Assembly (NCBI GenBank): GCA_031308135.1
Contig: JAHLJT010008756.1
Coordinates: 132,171,217 to 132,235,216 of the forward strand
Direction: 5' to 3'
Length of the DNA stretch: 64,000 bases
From: Acheta domesticus
Lineage: Eukaryota; Arthropoda; Insecta; Orthoptera; Gryllidae
Positions 11,961 to 23,970 of this stretch are shown in pieces; the first letter of the stretch is position 1, and each line of letters starts with the position of its first letter. Under the pieces are notes generated by a model. That model did not search any database. It was given only the letters and a program-made list of their open reading frames with translations, and had not been told where the DNA came from. The position numbers and the translations under genes are program-made.

Positions 11961-12079
11961 GCAGACAAGGGCGGCGGAAGCGCCATTGGGAGCAAAGTGA
12001 CGCAACTACGATTCAGCCCCGCTCTCCTCCCGCGCTCGCGACTGGCGCTCTCAGGGCGCGCGGAGTGCCGCAATTGCGG

Positions 12080-12857
12080 AGACAGGCCAGGTTGGCACAG
12101 GGTGGCTGCACATTTTTTTTGCCATTTGCACATCTTGTGTTGAATGCATTGTGCACAGAATATTGTTCAGTTCCACTATAAAGTTATTTCACAATGCGAA
12201 GACAGGTCAGATTAGTAGAGGATGGCTAGACCTCTTTTTTCCATTTGCACATCTTTGTATAGAGAATATATTTTTAAAGTCCATTATAAATTTATTTTAA
12301 AATATGAAGGTAGGTCAGGTTATTACACGATGGCTGGGAGTTTTACCATTTGCACTTTTTGTGTTGAGAATGTTTTTTTAGTTCCACTATAAAGTTATAT
12401 CACAATATGAAAACAGGTCAGGTTACGAGTAGTACAAGATGGCTGGACCCTTTTTTTCGCCTTTGCGCCTTTGCGCGTAGAGAATGTTTTTAGTTCCACT
12501 ACAAGTTATTTTATTATGATGTTTAATATAAAGTTTAATATGAAGACAGGTCATGTTATTTCAGGATGGCTAGAACGCTTTTACCTTTTGCACATCTTCG
12601 TGTAGAGAATATTTTTTAGTTCCACTGTAAAGTTATTTTACAATATGACGACAGGCAGGTTAGTATAGGATGACTGGAATTTGTTTTACCATTTGCACAT
12701 CTCTGTGTAGACAATATTTTTTAGTTCCACTATAAAGTTGTTTTACAATATGAAAACAGGTCTGGTTGGTACAGGATGGCTGGACCTTTTTTTACGATTT
12801 GCACTTTACGTGTAGAGAATATTTTTTAGTTCCACTATAAGGTAATTTTACAATATT
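12080..12857. repeat. Tandem array, 103-132 bp period, about 7 units
   Basis: The landmark GACAGGTCAGGTT (with variants) starts near 12081, 12201, 12309, 12412, 12544, 12650 and 12754. Each unit also holds GGATGGCTGGA, a T-run, CCATTTGCACATCTT and TTTAGTTCCACTATAAAG. The first unit, at the edge of the GC island, is clearly GC-richer than the rest. Confidence 0.9.
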
Positions 12858-13632
12858 GTCGGAATTTTAGAATCCTTGAGAATCTAGTATCCGAGGTTCT
12901 AAAATTGTGGATTAGGAATTCAGTTCTTAAAAAAATTCAAGTAATTATTTTCTCTCCGGGCTCTACAATGAAGCCTCAAATGATCTTGCCAGACCTTCAC
13001 TGGATCAGACGCGGAACAGAATGTTGGCTTTTCAATTACTGGGCTCATTTACTTTCAGGTAAGGATAAGGGTTAGTCAGTTCAATAATAGGAAAACTAGA
13101 AGAGAAAATAAGTTAAACAACTCATACGGATGAGCAAATATGAATTTAGAATAAAAATCGCTGTCGAGAATGATATATTCGGTACTTTGAAAAACCATGT
13201 GCTTAAAACTCCTCATTAGGAGTTTGAAGATATTTATTTTAGCGGTAGATACGTATTCAGAATAATAGGTTATTTCAACTATTGGATACCTAACGCAGTT
13301 AGGTATGAATTCAGGCCAATGCTTTTAAGAGGGAATCCTTAAGCCAGTACCGTTGCACGTGAACGACATATGTACCTTATATTTTCATTTGATGTCCATT
13401 TTACTCTGTTTTACAAGTAAATACTATGGGACAAATGCGCATACAAAAGTAAAACGGCAGAATAATTGTAATTCTTATGTCTCATTACTATGATTACTGG
13501 AAGTCAGAGGGAAAGAAAATTTGGGCAAATGAAGACATATCTCATTTTTACAGGTATACCAGAATAAAAGAGAAAATTCTAGAACATGCGGAGAGGTCGT
13601 AGATTATCACTTTTTGCATAGGAACATGTAAA
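12858..13632. other. AT-rich sequence, short palindrome only
   Basis: Apart from a small inverted repeat at about 12867-12908 (TTTTAGAATC and GGTTCTAAAA), nothing is recognised. Confidence 0.5.
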
Positions 13633-13825
13633 GGGAAATTTCATGTAAGGAAGTTACTGTGACAGCCCTTCATTGAAGGTCACCTCATCATGCGTGGTAT
13701 TGTATAAGGCAGGAACACGATATAACTCTGCCTGTGTCAGAACTGTGCCCGATAAATACCAGTGCATGCAACTTTCCTACCAATCAGGGACATGTCAGAC
13801 GTTTAACTGTTACATGAAATTTCCC
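13633..13825. mobile_element. MITE with 16-bp terminal inverted repeats
   Basis: GGGAAATTTCATGTAA at 13633-13648 is perfectly inverted at 13810-13825, bounding a 193-bp non-coding unit. I see no clear target-site duplication, so the superfamily is not assigned. Confidence 0.65.
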
Positions 13826-14330
13826 ATGATCATATTCACCCCCTAAATTCCATGGAAATTCGTAATATTCATTCTAAGATACTCACAACATATTTTTTGC
13901 TTTTATTTATTAGTTATTTGCGTTTGAATCATAATGTTTGATTTTAGGAAAATTCAAAATCTTGGTAATGGGTATATGAAACGTGGGTTAACATTCTTTT
14001 GCCCACACCCCTTCAGTTACATTACCAGAATATTCCGCATGAAGAACTTCCTTCAAATAATAATTAGAACCAGTTTACAGTCAATATAAATATTTGATCA
14101 CATTATGAGAAAACTGTTCCAGGAGACAACGTCAAATTAATACGCCGTCTCCCAAACAACTGTCACAATTAATTGAAATTTCGTTCTAAATTAAAACACA
14201 AAATCAGATCCACAAATTAATACATTTACTGTCGTTCAAATTAAAGTTCAAAACGCAGCGCAAATTTACATTTTAAAACAGTACGAGCCCACTAACAATA
14301 TCGTTCCGAGCCTTACACTACAGCGCGGTC
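13826..14330. other. AT-rich sequence, nothing recognised
   Basis: No signal was found. A GC-rich islet with a poly-G tract follows at 14330-14640. Confidence 0.5.
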
Positions 14331-14642
14331 ATGGAAATGCGAAACCGCGCGCCTAACGGGGGCCGTCACACAACGCGATATTCAAAATCATTGCGTGGGA
14401 GCGTATTGCGCATGACTTCGTTCGCAGGAATTGGATGCGAATTTCGTGAAACTCGCCTGATGAAGCGGATTAGCCGGCGGGCGCCGCCCAACGCGATTAG
14501 GCGTTCGGACGAGGGGGGGTGGGGGGGCGGAGGGGGGCTGTAATCCCGTTGCGGCGTCCGCGGGCCTCCACGGGGAGGCCCCTCATGGAGGTTCCTCTGG
14601 GCGCCAACAGCTGTCAAGTGGCGGCCACCGCTTCCAGGAAGA

Positions 14643-15945
14643 ACCACTGTACTCCGATTCATTGATTGATTGATTCGTGTTTCCGGGCGCGTCAACTACT
14701 TAGGTCATTAGTCCCCTAAGTGTGGTGCGTGTTTTTCTCGGGAGGTGGCGATGATCTATTCCCCGCTGGATGGCGAGATCTGGCGCCGACCTACCGTCGA
14801 CGAGCGGGGTTTTCCCCTCCACCAGATATCTCCCACTAGCGGGACACCGCCCCAGCCCGGACAAGCTCTAAGCTCCCGACCGGTCTCCCGACATGTGTGG
14901 TAGTGTAGTCCATGTTAGTGTGTGTGTGTAAGAGGAGAGGATATGAAGAAGGAAAGATCGCGCGCGGTCCACGGCCCGTTTGTTAGGGTACTGATCCAGC
15001 ATTCGCCTAGTGTTGAGCGGAGAAACCACGGAAAAGTACCGATCAGAGCAACCGGCTGCTAGAATTCTCTTCCAGACAGCGACTGAATTCGACCTAGCTG
15101 ACAAGCCGTCGGGACTCGAACCTAGGACCTCCCGGTCAGAGTGACTGCAGTGACATCAGGTTGATGCATTGAGCCATCTCTCCCGGTGTACTCCGATTTA
15201 AACATAATGGCACTTCCAGCTTACGAGATTGCCGGAGAAGCGAACATTGTCTTCCAATCGGTAGCTCTAATGCTAAAAAATTAAATAGTAACGAAGCTAC
15301 GGACCACTATATTCCGATTTAAACATAGTGGCAATTAAAGGTCACGAGCTGAACGGAGAAGGGGATATTGTCATCCAATCGGAAGCTGTAATACTAAAAA
15401 CTTAAATCGTAACGAAGCTCAGGATCACTGTACTCCGAATTAAACATAGTGAGACTTCAATGTCACGATCTGCATGGAGAAGGGGACATGATCACTAATA
15501 CTAAAAACTTAAATCGTAACAAAGCTCACGATCACTATACTCCGATTTAAAGATAGTGGCACATCAAGGTCACGAGCTGGGTGGAGAAGCGGACATTGTT
15601 ATCCAATCGGCAGCTCTAATGCTAAAAACTTAAATCGTAATGAAGCTCCCGATCACTATACTCCGATTTAAATTGAGTGGTGCATTAAGGTCACGAGCTT
15701 GATGAGAGGGAACATTGTCATCCAATCGGGAACTATAATACTACACTTAAATCGTAACGAAGCTCCCGACCACTATATTTGGATTTAAACTTAGTGGCAC
15801 TTCAAGGTCTCGAGATGGACGGAGAAGGGAATATTGCCATCTAATCGGGAGCTCTAATGCTAAAACCCTTAATCGTAACGAAGCTCCCGATTAGATGACA
15901 GTGTTCCTTTCTCGTGTCCTTGAAGTGCCACTATGTAGAAACTGA
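14643..15945. repeat. ~120-bp tandem array ending in an inverted unit
   Basis: Units beginning TACTCCGATTTAAACATAGTGG recur near 15187, 15308, 15430, 15537, 15658 and 15776 (spacing 107-122 bp). The first unit begins at about 14643 and is split by SINE1 copy d. The last unit turns back on itself: ATCTAATCGGGAGCT at 15839-15853 is perfectly inverted at 15882-15896, and the inverted arm continues imperfectly to about 15940. Confidence 0.9.
14660..15186 (-). mobile_element. SINE1 copy d, inserted in the tandem array
   Basis: Minus-strand copy with a perfect B box GGTTCGAGTCC (about 15111-15122), the shared body and an AATC tail at the low end. The 12-bp target-site duplication TGTACTCCGATT at 14648-14659 and 15187-15198 is part of the array monomer, so the array is older than this insertion. 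Confidence 0.95.
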
Positions 15946-16500
15946 AGAGTTTCGGGGAAGATAGTACTAATTCTCATTTCGTAAATCAAAAATTAAGTTC
16001 TTATAATGTCTTAAAAGAAAAGTTACGATCAAAACTCTGTAAAATCATGGATAAATGGCCTACGTAATAAATAGTTTGGTTGAGGTCAACCACAGCCCGG
16101 CTGTTAGTCGCTGAGAGCCGCTTAACGAAGGAGCGTAACTTTGTGACAGTGAAGAGAGATTGGATTTGTCGGTAGTGAAGACGGGACGGCTCTCTGTGGA
16201 ATAATTATGTACAATTGGTAAAACGACTGAAAAACATGGATTGAAATAAACTGAAATTATAAATCCATTTGAAAAAGCCTTACAAGGAACATGCGAAGAG
16301 GATTAAGAGGAGGCACGAGAAAACGACTCGAGAAAGGTTAAGGCGCGCGTAATTCTGTAAGAGAGGGAGGTATAATTACTACATTACGGGTAACAAATGG
16401 AAAAACGAATAAAGGAAACATTGAATGTGGAAGAGACGTTGTGAGGGTATTAGGTATAGAAAATATATACTAAGAAGAGTTGACTTTGTTCATTAAAAGT
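15946..16500. other. Sequence with nothing recognised
   Basis: No repeat or coding signal apart from a short palindrome, GGTTGAGGTCAACC, near 16078. Confidence 0.5.
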
Positions 16501-16504
16501 TAGA

Positions 16505-16857
16505 TTAGTTAAAGTTTTCGGACGCGTCAATGCTAAGGTCCAGTGTAGCACATGTAGTGTAAGCGTGTGTGTGTCTATAAGTAAAGGATGAGGATAGGAG
16601 AAGGAAGGAGAGGAAAGATCGCGCGCGGTCCATCGACCGTTTATTAGGGTACTAAACCGGCATTCGCCTGATGTTGAACGAAAAACTACCAATCATAGCA
16701 GTCGGCCGCAATAATACAGACAGCGACTGAACTCGACCTAGCTATGTAGCTAGTGTCGAAAATTCTGCCATCGTCCCCCCCAACTTAGAACCTCCTCATC
16801 AGAGACACTGCAGTGACATCAGTTGATGCCCTGAGCCACCTCTTACGGTCAGTGAAC
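16505..16857 (-). mobile_element. SINE1 copy e, internally deleted
   Basis: Keeps the GGACGCGTCAA end block, then jumps to the TGTAGTGTAAGTGTG region, the GATCGCGCGCGGTCC block and the head with TGAGCCACCTCTTACGG. About 200 bp of the body is missing and the tail is lost, so this is an old copy. Confidence 0.8.
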
Positions 16858-16859
16858 TC

Positions 16860-18283
16860 GATTAATGATATGATTTTGTAGCAGTTCAATGTAATTCGAG
16901 CATCGACATTTTTTTTTAAAGAATCGTTCAGTGGTTAATTTATTTTACAAAAGCTAACTTTGATTTACTATTTTCAAGGCGCAATTGCATTAACTCGCGG
17001 CAACTTATAAAATAAATAAAAGACTAGGATGCTGATGATCGGCTGAATGACAGTGAAGCCAATGACGGATTAGATAGGTAATGGCAGCTTTTCGAGAAAA
17101 TCAGCCGCAAACCTACTTTCTAGCACAAAATATATCTGAATCGCCGTGAAGTCTACTCAGAGTTAAAATCCAAGCTGTACGGCATCTAAGATTTTCTGTG
17201 AAGTATTGGTAAAGTTCGAAAGGCAAATAAAATTTTGTGCTCATAGTTTTTACACGTCTACATAGTTTTTTTCTTCATAATACACATTAGTTCTTGGAAA
17301 AGCGGAATGTGAAAAACAAAACCAAAAGAGTAATCAAGACATCGTTTCCAAATTAGGAGGAAAAAGGTCAGCTTCCACCTTCCTGATTCTGCGTTTAAAT
17401 TGCAAGCGTTTGCGCCTCATTAAGCTTCGAGCCTTAATAAGGTCGGCGATAAGCGAAAAGAAAGTTGTAATGAGCGAAGGAATGCAAGGGTGCAGTTATA
17501 ATAAATCACCCAACAAAGGAGTTCGCCTCACCTACAGAGAGGATGGTGGATTACGCGCTGATTAGAAATTCTAAGGTGCAATTTGTCTTCAATACTGCTC
17601 TAGTTATAATTAGTGGAGGTAGGAAGTCTTCTCAATTATTAAGTTTTAAGTGAAATGTGAAGGTAGGAAAATACAAAGTTTTAATAGAGAGAAAGATACA
17701 GCCGGAGCATTCTTTTCCATACGCCAGGAGATTTTTATTATCTTACCATGTACCTTTCTGCATTTTGTATGGCATTTTGAAAGGGTTTATTATTTAACAT
17801 TTTAAACTACAGGTTTACCTTTTGTGACACTATTCCTTTAATCGTAATTTTTTATCTTTATTGGTTAAAATTTTGTGTGATGTTGGTACTGATATTCTTA
17901 CATTCAGTTATAATCCAATATTAGTTGTCGTAATTACAGGGTTGACAAACTGAGTAATGTTCACCTTCGCAAACTCAGTTAGTTCTTACCAGTCAACAAG
18001 AATGTTTTTCGGCATAGACTGTCAGTTTTTTCAGGCCCTTGTATACGAGTATTTTGAACCTCTCAAAGTCTTGAGATCACCAAATTACCCATTTTCAACA
18101 TTTAAATGATACAAGATGAAAATAAATTAAACACATATGAAATGATAATGTAAAGTACTTACTTTAGTTAAAACTTACGTACAAATTTCCTTTCTCATAG
18201 CAAACAAAAAGCACACAAAAATTATTAAGAACAGTAACAAAATTACAGCCTTTGTACTGAACATTACGAATTTTCTTTTTCCG
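16860..18283. other. AT-rich sequence, nothing recognised
   Basis: About 1.4 kb with no coding, repeat or RNA signal that I can support. Confidence 0.5.
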
Positions 18284-18620
18284 ACTTTGGAAACATGAAT
18301 TTCCACCAGAACATGCCAAGTAGGAGAAAGGGGTAAATAAAGAATAAAATACGCTATAATGAGTCAAATCCAATCGTTTATCCGGTTTTCCGGAGTACCT
18401 ACGAATTCGATCATCGATAGAACACAGCTCCTCAGACCTAAAGCATTAATTCATATTTTAAATACATGACACAACTGGGTCAATTTACCTAGTAGTACAG
18501 CTGTCCGGAAACATGAGTTCCCTCCTGCACAGGTCAAGTAGGAGAACGTCTTAAATCAAGCGTAAGATCCGCCATAATGAGCCGCATCCAATCGTTTAGG
18601 GCGGTTACCCGGGAGCACTA
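18284..18620. repeat. Diverged direct duplication, 218-bp spacing
   Basis: GGAAACATGA ... CAAGTAGGAGAA ... ATCCAATCGTTTA occurs at about 18289-18400 and again at about 18507-18620. The second copy is more GC-rich and keeps CpG sites lost in the first. Confidence 0.75.
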
Positions 18621-18649
18621 CATCGCTGTTTCAGCGGGGCTTATGTCGG

Positions 18650-19028
18650 TATGTCGGCGCGATTAACATACTAGTACTCGGGCGTGGCGGGGCGCGGCGA
18701 GGCGGAGCGGGGCGGGGGACGCCGCTCCCTACACGCCGTCAATAAGAGCCAATGATCTGACGCGCGGGGAGTGGCTCGAGGGCTTAGCGGCGGTGTACTA
18801 ACCTATCGGCCGCGCATCCGGCCCCTGGGGAGCGCCTGTAATTCTCGCCTCGGCCGCGCGCGCGGGGCCCGGGGGGGGGGCGGGCGGCGGGCGAGCTGTA
18901 ACTATCGACAGGGATCGGGGATTGTCCGGCCGATCCATCAGGGGCCGTGTGGACGGCGCGGAGGACAGCCCGGCGGCGGCGGTCGCAACGAGGACGAGGA
19001 CGACGGCTGCTCCGTGGGCGATGAGGAC
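18650..19028. other. CpG-rich island
   Basis: GC-dense sequence with a G-run at about 18868-18885. It has open frames on both strands but no recognisable domain. Confidence 0.5.
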
Positions 19029-19345
19029 ACCTGCGGATTCGATGGTATAACGGTCAGCGTATCGGGTTTTTTGTACCCAAGATTGCGGGTTCAAACCCAA
19101 TCGAAAGGGCGAAAAATCCTTCGTACGTCTTCCTTCATTGGGGAAGTAAAGCCGGATGTCCCATGTAGAAGATTTCTGCATGTAAAATATCCTCAAGCCT
19201 AAATTAAGCCTCTTTCGTCGGCCGGGATAATACCTTCTTTCTCGGCTAAATGGTGAAAGAAGCGCAGCGAAATTTGCGTGGTCAGACGGAAGAGCGGGCC
19301 TGATGGCCCGAGTCTCGCCATGTAAAATAAGGCATTAACTAAGAC
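19029..19345 (+). mobile_element. SINE2 copy a
   Basis: tRNA-derived head with A-box-like GGTATAACGGTCAGCG (about 19043-19058) and B-box-like GGGTTCAAACCC (about 19087-19098). The body contains GTAAAGCCGGATGTCCCATG and GTGGTCAGACGGAAGAGC and ends in AAATAAGGCATTAA. The same body, inverted, occurs at 26428 and 48446. The protein frames across it are not genes. Confidence 0.88.
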
Positions 19346-19432
19346 TTCACGTTTTCAAGATGTGAATGTGGGTGTGTCTGAGGAGAGGGAGGGATCGAAG
19401 CGCAAAATTCACTTCGATTGTTCTCCAAAACA

Positions 19433-19978
19433 TTACTTCTGACCGGAAAGTTCTAGGTTTGAGCTCTGGCGATGGCAGGATTTGCGACCCTAGCTTGCCA
19501 GCTCGGTCGAATTCAGTCGCTGTCTGGAGGATTTTCTACACTAGCTAGATGGAAGAGTGGAAGAGAATTCTAGTGGCTGGCTGCTCTGACCGGTAGTTTT
19601 CCGTTGTTTCTCCGATCAACACCAGGCGAGTGCCGGAGGAGTACCCTAACAAACGGGCCACGGACCGCGCACAATCTTTCCTTCATCTTGCTTGCCCTAT
19701 CCTCGCCCCTTACACACACTTACTCTAAATATACTACACTTTTACACATGCCGGAAGACCGGTTGGGAGCTTAGAGTTTGTCTCGGTTGGGTGGTACTTC
19801 GCTAGTGGGAGGTACCTGGTTGTGGAAAACCCAGCTAATCGACGGTAGGTCAGCGGCAGATCTGACCATCCATCGGGGAAGATTACCGCCACCTCCAGAG
19901 AAAAGCATGCACTACACCTACGGGACTAATGATCCTAGTAGTTGACGTTCCCGGAATCATTAACAATCAATCAATCAA
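19433..19978 (+). mobile_element. SINE1 copy f, 5'-truncated
   Basis: Starts inside the head just before the B box and runs to a clean (CAAT/AATC)n tail. TCCAAAACA at 19424-19432 and 19979-19987 is a 9-bp target-site duplication. A truncated 5' end with an intact 3' end and a duplication is the signature of target-primed reverse transcription. Confidence 0.93.
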
Positions 19979-19989
19979 TCCAAAACAGT

Positions 19990-21630
19990 AAACTCTATTT
20001 CGTAGCACTTCTCAAACTTGTGTGCGTATTAGAAAACACATCTGTATGCTCGAATAGGCCAAAACGATCAATCATTTGATAAATAGAACCGAAATGCTCT
20101 AGAAGACGACCTACTACACCACCGGCAGCGTATAAGCAACTCTGACGGTTCCCTCGCCACGTGATGTGGTACGTCATTTGACCTGCTCTGAAGTAATCAG
20201 CTTGCGAGGATTTGTTTACTTTCTTACAGACAGGGTTCGGCGTTGCCGCTCATCTGACTCTCACTAACAGAACTCGCAGAGGCGATAAGATTCGGCTTTG
20301 GCGATAGTTATGAACGTGATATCGAGACGTGTGATAGCCTGTCAGTAAGTTCTAATGTTTTGAGATTTAACTTATCTTTGATGTAGGTGCTTACATGTCC
20401 GTAGTAATGTGTGACAACAGTGAATTGAATTGTCAGGGTTGCTTATACTCTGCCGGTACTTAACGTTTGATTACTAGACTCAAATGAATAGTTTTATAAA
20501 GATTCAATATGTTTCATTCAATGTGTTCTTTATAAAAGTACACCTTAGAAAAACAATGTATTATTTCAGCGATAAACGCGATTATTCTACAGTAAACACG
20601 TATGACATCTGATGATTCTGGATAATTAATGAAACAGCAAGCATCCAGGGGGGAATATTTTACACTTTGATTTCTATTTCTTACACTATGCAATTAATCT
20701 TCGCAGGTATGGGTAATGCAGCTATAATAGTATAGAATTAAGTGGAAAATGTTTTATTTTAAAAAAATGCCATAACTCTAGTACTTTGCATGAGAGTAAA
20801 TCCATGAAGCATTTTTTAACAAATAAACCAAATTAACAAATTAAAATTGGTGTCATGAATATTTTATAGTATTATTTTTAATTAATAAGGCAATATCACA
20901 AAACGCACCTGGCCCATTTCGCACGAACCACACGTCCAGGGCAGGTGAAATTGACGCTGGCCGCTTGAAATTGCCATGTACGTGTCTGCCACTAGTATTC
21001 TAGGTGGATATTATTATTCCTAAGCTGAAAAGAGTTGGCATGGTCATTCCGCCTTCCAAATTTGCTGGTCGGTTCAAGTGTTGTTAGACAGCTACGAAAC
21101 AAAATCTACAATGAGTAGCATAGTCCTTTCATTGCATAATAAACGGAAGTTTCATGGGTGATTCAATATTTAAGAAGAGAAACATTTTTAGTATACTTAC
21201 ATTTTAACATAACCTTTAAAATCTACGATGGCGTCTTAATTCCAAGAAAATACTCTTAAAGTAAAGCGTTTTGTGATCGGAATTTTTATTTTCAGAATTA
21301 GTACAACAATTTGAATTATTCTTTGGAATTAACAAACAATAATTCAATGTTTGCATCGACCGAGTGACTTTTACATGTAGGTAGCAAAGTTTAAAGTTGA
21401 CCGCAAAAGCCTTACTCACGAACACCGTTCTCGGCGTCCGTCAACAGTGTTGATCTTCATATTAGAATTTCATATTGATTCACATAAGTGAGACGACTTA
21501 CAGTTGAGTGAAAAAGTGGAATAAGTGTTGATACAACTTATACTATTAATCAGCACAAACTAAACCACCGTACACTTGACTTGTGTAATTTGGTTCCAAT
21601 GGAACTTACCGTTTACAATGCCGAAGAATT
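19990..21630. other. Sequence with nothing recognised
   Basis: About 1.6 kb of AT-rich DNA. Part of it (20900-21630) could belong to the decayed mariner element downstream, but I could not trace its ends. Confidence 0.45.
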
Positions 21631-21639
21631 TGAATGTTT

Positions 21640-22160
21640 ACCAAGTTCAAAAACTGTTTCAATTTCAAAGATGACGGAGTTTTTGGAGCGGGATATTAAC
21701 TTGTGAGGAAACTGGAGAATATCATTTTGATCCAGAGTTCAAACGTCAGAGCATTCAGTGGAAACTTTCAAAATCGCCTGTCCTTCAGAAATTTAAAACG
21801 CAACTATCCGTTGGTATTTTCATATTAACCATCTTTTGAAGTGGACATGGCTCGAATTCCTTTAATTATTTGAAGGTGCAACGCAATATCAATACCATAC
21901 ACCACTCAGAAAAGATTAAAAACTAAGTCAAGCCCGCGTTGAGCAGGAAATATCCGGGATGTCTGCGAAAAGGCATGCTTCTTCTTGTTCTTTTTCTTCT
22001 TCAAGAAAACGCTCGTCTTCATACAGCCAATTGACAATGGTAACTACTACCGGCAAAGAGGAACTTCGCTTCTATCATTCGCTCTGTAAGAGTCAGATTT
22101 TTTCCTGTTTGATCCGATCAAAGGAGGTTTACGTAGCATCAAGTTTAACAATAAAGAGGT
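21640..22160 (+). pseudogene. Decayed mariner-family transposase
   Basis: In one frame, from about 21699, the sequence reads TCEETGEYHFDPEFKRQS, then a KFKTQLSVGIFILTIF block, then KPALSRKYPGCLRKG and LLQENARLHTAN. This order matches the mariner transposase core: TGDETW, HxDPExKxQSMxW, KFKTxxSAGKVMxTxFWD, KLKPAIRxKRRG and LLHDNARPHTA. Stops at 21837-21839, 21924-21926 and 22032-22034 break it. Both catalytic aspartates in view are replaced by glutamate (codons 21705 and 22005). Upstream and downstream parts are too eroded to define termini. It is dead and old. Confidence 0.8.
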
Positions 22161-22464
22161 AAAGAAAACAGTACAAAAATGGCTTTGAGATCAAGGTAAA
22201 TAACTCCTCGCAGGGGCGGATTGTGGAATTGGTGTTGGTAGTGGTAAGAAAACTCATAAGAAAATGAGACTAGTGCACAGAAATCGACGAGTATTGCGTG
22301 GAAAAATAGACACCAAATTGTATCGATTAACGAATCACTTTTTTCTGTACAAGTATTTGTCGGTTTATTTATTGCATGGCCTTTTGTGCAATACATGCCA
22401 TGAAATATATTATATAGAGATCAGTAAATACTAGGCAGATTCTCAATAATACTACCTTACACCC

Positions 22465-23060
22465 CTTATGTCGCTATTTCGCGTCGAGGGTCATACCACT
22501 TGGGGTGTCCTCGGTCGCTTCTTCAGTTCATCGGTCGGTCTCTCGAGTCGGTCTTGGCGTGCGTTCGCCTGTCTGCCCGAGGGTGTCAAGCGTACAGGGG
22601 GCAGCAAGCGCTCCCGAGGTGTACGTTCCCATGGACACCACCTGCCTTGCATTATGTTAGCGCAGTGTTGTAAAGATCGATGCCACGAGAGGGAGTCCGT
22701 GGCACGAGTGCCACGACGAAATTCGCCCCTCTACTTACTTCCTCACCCCGCCACAGAGACAACGCCATCACTATCGTAAAACGGCGGAGTTGCTAATAGT
22801 TTCCTCTCCCGACGCTAGTTGAGGAGAGAAGCTCGTGGCATGCTACGGTGCCACGAAGCATGCCACTGCCACCAGTAGAAGACCTGAACATCACTGCGTT
22901 GGTACACGCATTTTTTACGCGTGTGCCCTTCGGCTGTTCATGGGCGACGCGTCAGCGTTGAGCAGGGTGGCGCAGCTGGGAAACAGGTCACGAACAAAGG
23001 ACAGACCACCCGGCCCGCTACAGTTGGTAGCACACAGTGTTTCAGAAGGAAGCGTATAAG
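22465..23060. other. GC-moderate block with clustered GTGGCA/TGCCAC words
   Basis: Inverted GTGGCA and TGCCAC words cluster at 22681-22716 and 22833-22876, forming several overlapping hairpins such as GTGGCACGAGTGCCAC. Short open frames at 22468-22779 and 22835-23059 have no recognisable domain. Function unknown. Confidence 0.4.
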
Positions 23061-23565
23061 AATGAATCCATAAAGCCACAAAATATTATTTGAAATAAAT
23101 ATCAAGGTACAAAGAGAAATTTAATGGATAGGTATGTTGAGATGAAACAATTTCAAAACTAGAAACCATAAATTTAAACAGGGGGACGGGGCAAACCATT
23201 TTTAACATCCATTATATCTTCATTTCCAATGTGTGCAGAAATTAAAAAATACAGCCTCCGACCAAGTGGGAGGCATCTAAAGTTTTATTAAATGTCTAGG
23301 AACTTGGTAAAATAAAAAAAAACAATGATGTAGTTTGGTTTTCACTAAAAATGCAAATATTTTATAGTGTTATTTCGCCATTTCATATTCGCCACTTCAT
23401 ATTGTCATACACAAAGAGTCACTACTTTTGGGAAAGCTGACGTCATGGAACAGCAAGGCTTTAAGGAAGTGGTCGAGTGCCAATTAATACTTGTTATTCA
23501 CTTGTTGTATCATGGCACAACAGCATTTTTGATACTTTTCTTATGGAAAAAACTGTTGTACTATA
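23060..23565. other. AT-rich sequence, nothing recognised
   Basis: No signal before the hairpin at 23572. Confidence 0.5.
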
Positions 23566-23571
23566 TGTGAT

Positions 23572-23630
23572 GTGAAGTATAATAAAAACCTGTTTTTTTG
23601 CAAGTTAACCAGTTTTTTATTATACTTCAC
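23572..23630. repeat. Hairpin with 21-bp stem
   Basis: 23572-23592 pairs with 23610-23630 with one mismatch around a 17-base loop. The left arm begins GTGAAGTATAATAAAAA. It could be a MITE end, a snap-back replication product or a small-RNA precursor; nothing decides between these. Confidence 0.7.
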
Positions 23631-23970
23631 ATAACATTAGTTAACCTTTTATCGTGAATAACAGAATGTGTATAATTATTATATCTTTGCGATTTACAAA
23701 CAAGGACCCTAAATCTGAGCAACAAATATCTTCCATCGGATCTCTGTGTCAAAAGACTAATCTAACAAGATGACTCATGCCCTACAATCACTTTATTTAC
23801 CAACGGGCTTGGATGTCTTAAATAGACAGATGAAATCCGAAAAGAATTGTTAACACTCGCACAAATTTATCCACACCACCTTGTAATACGCGACTTAACC
23901 GACTACACTTAGCTTTACCTAAACGTTCAACCTGGGCCATAACATAACGATACAGAATTCCAACAAACCT

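Noticed and set aside
22468..23059. Two consecutive forward frames as exons
   Set aside because: No recognisable domain and no matching splice phases.
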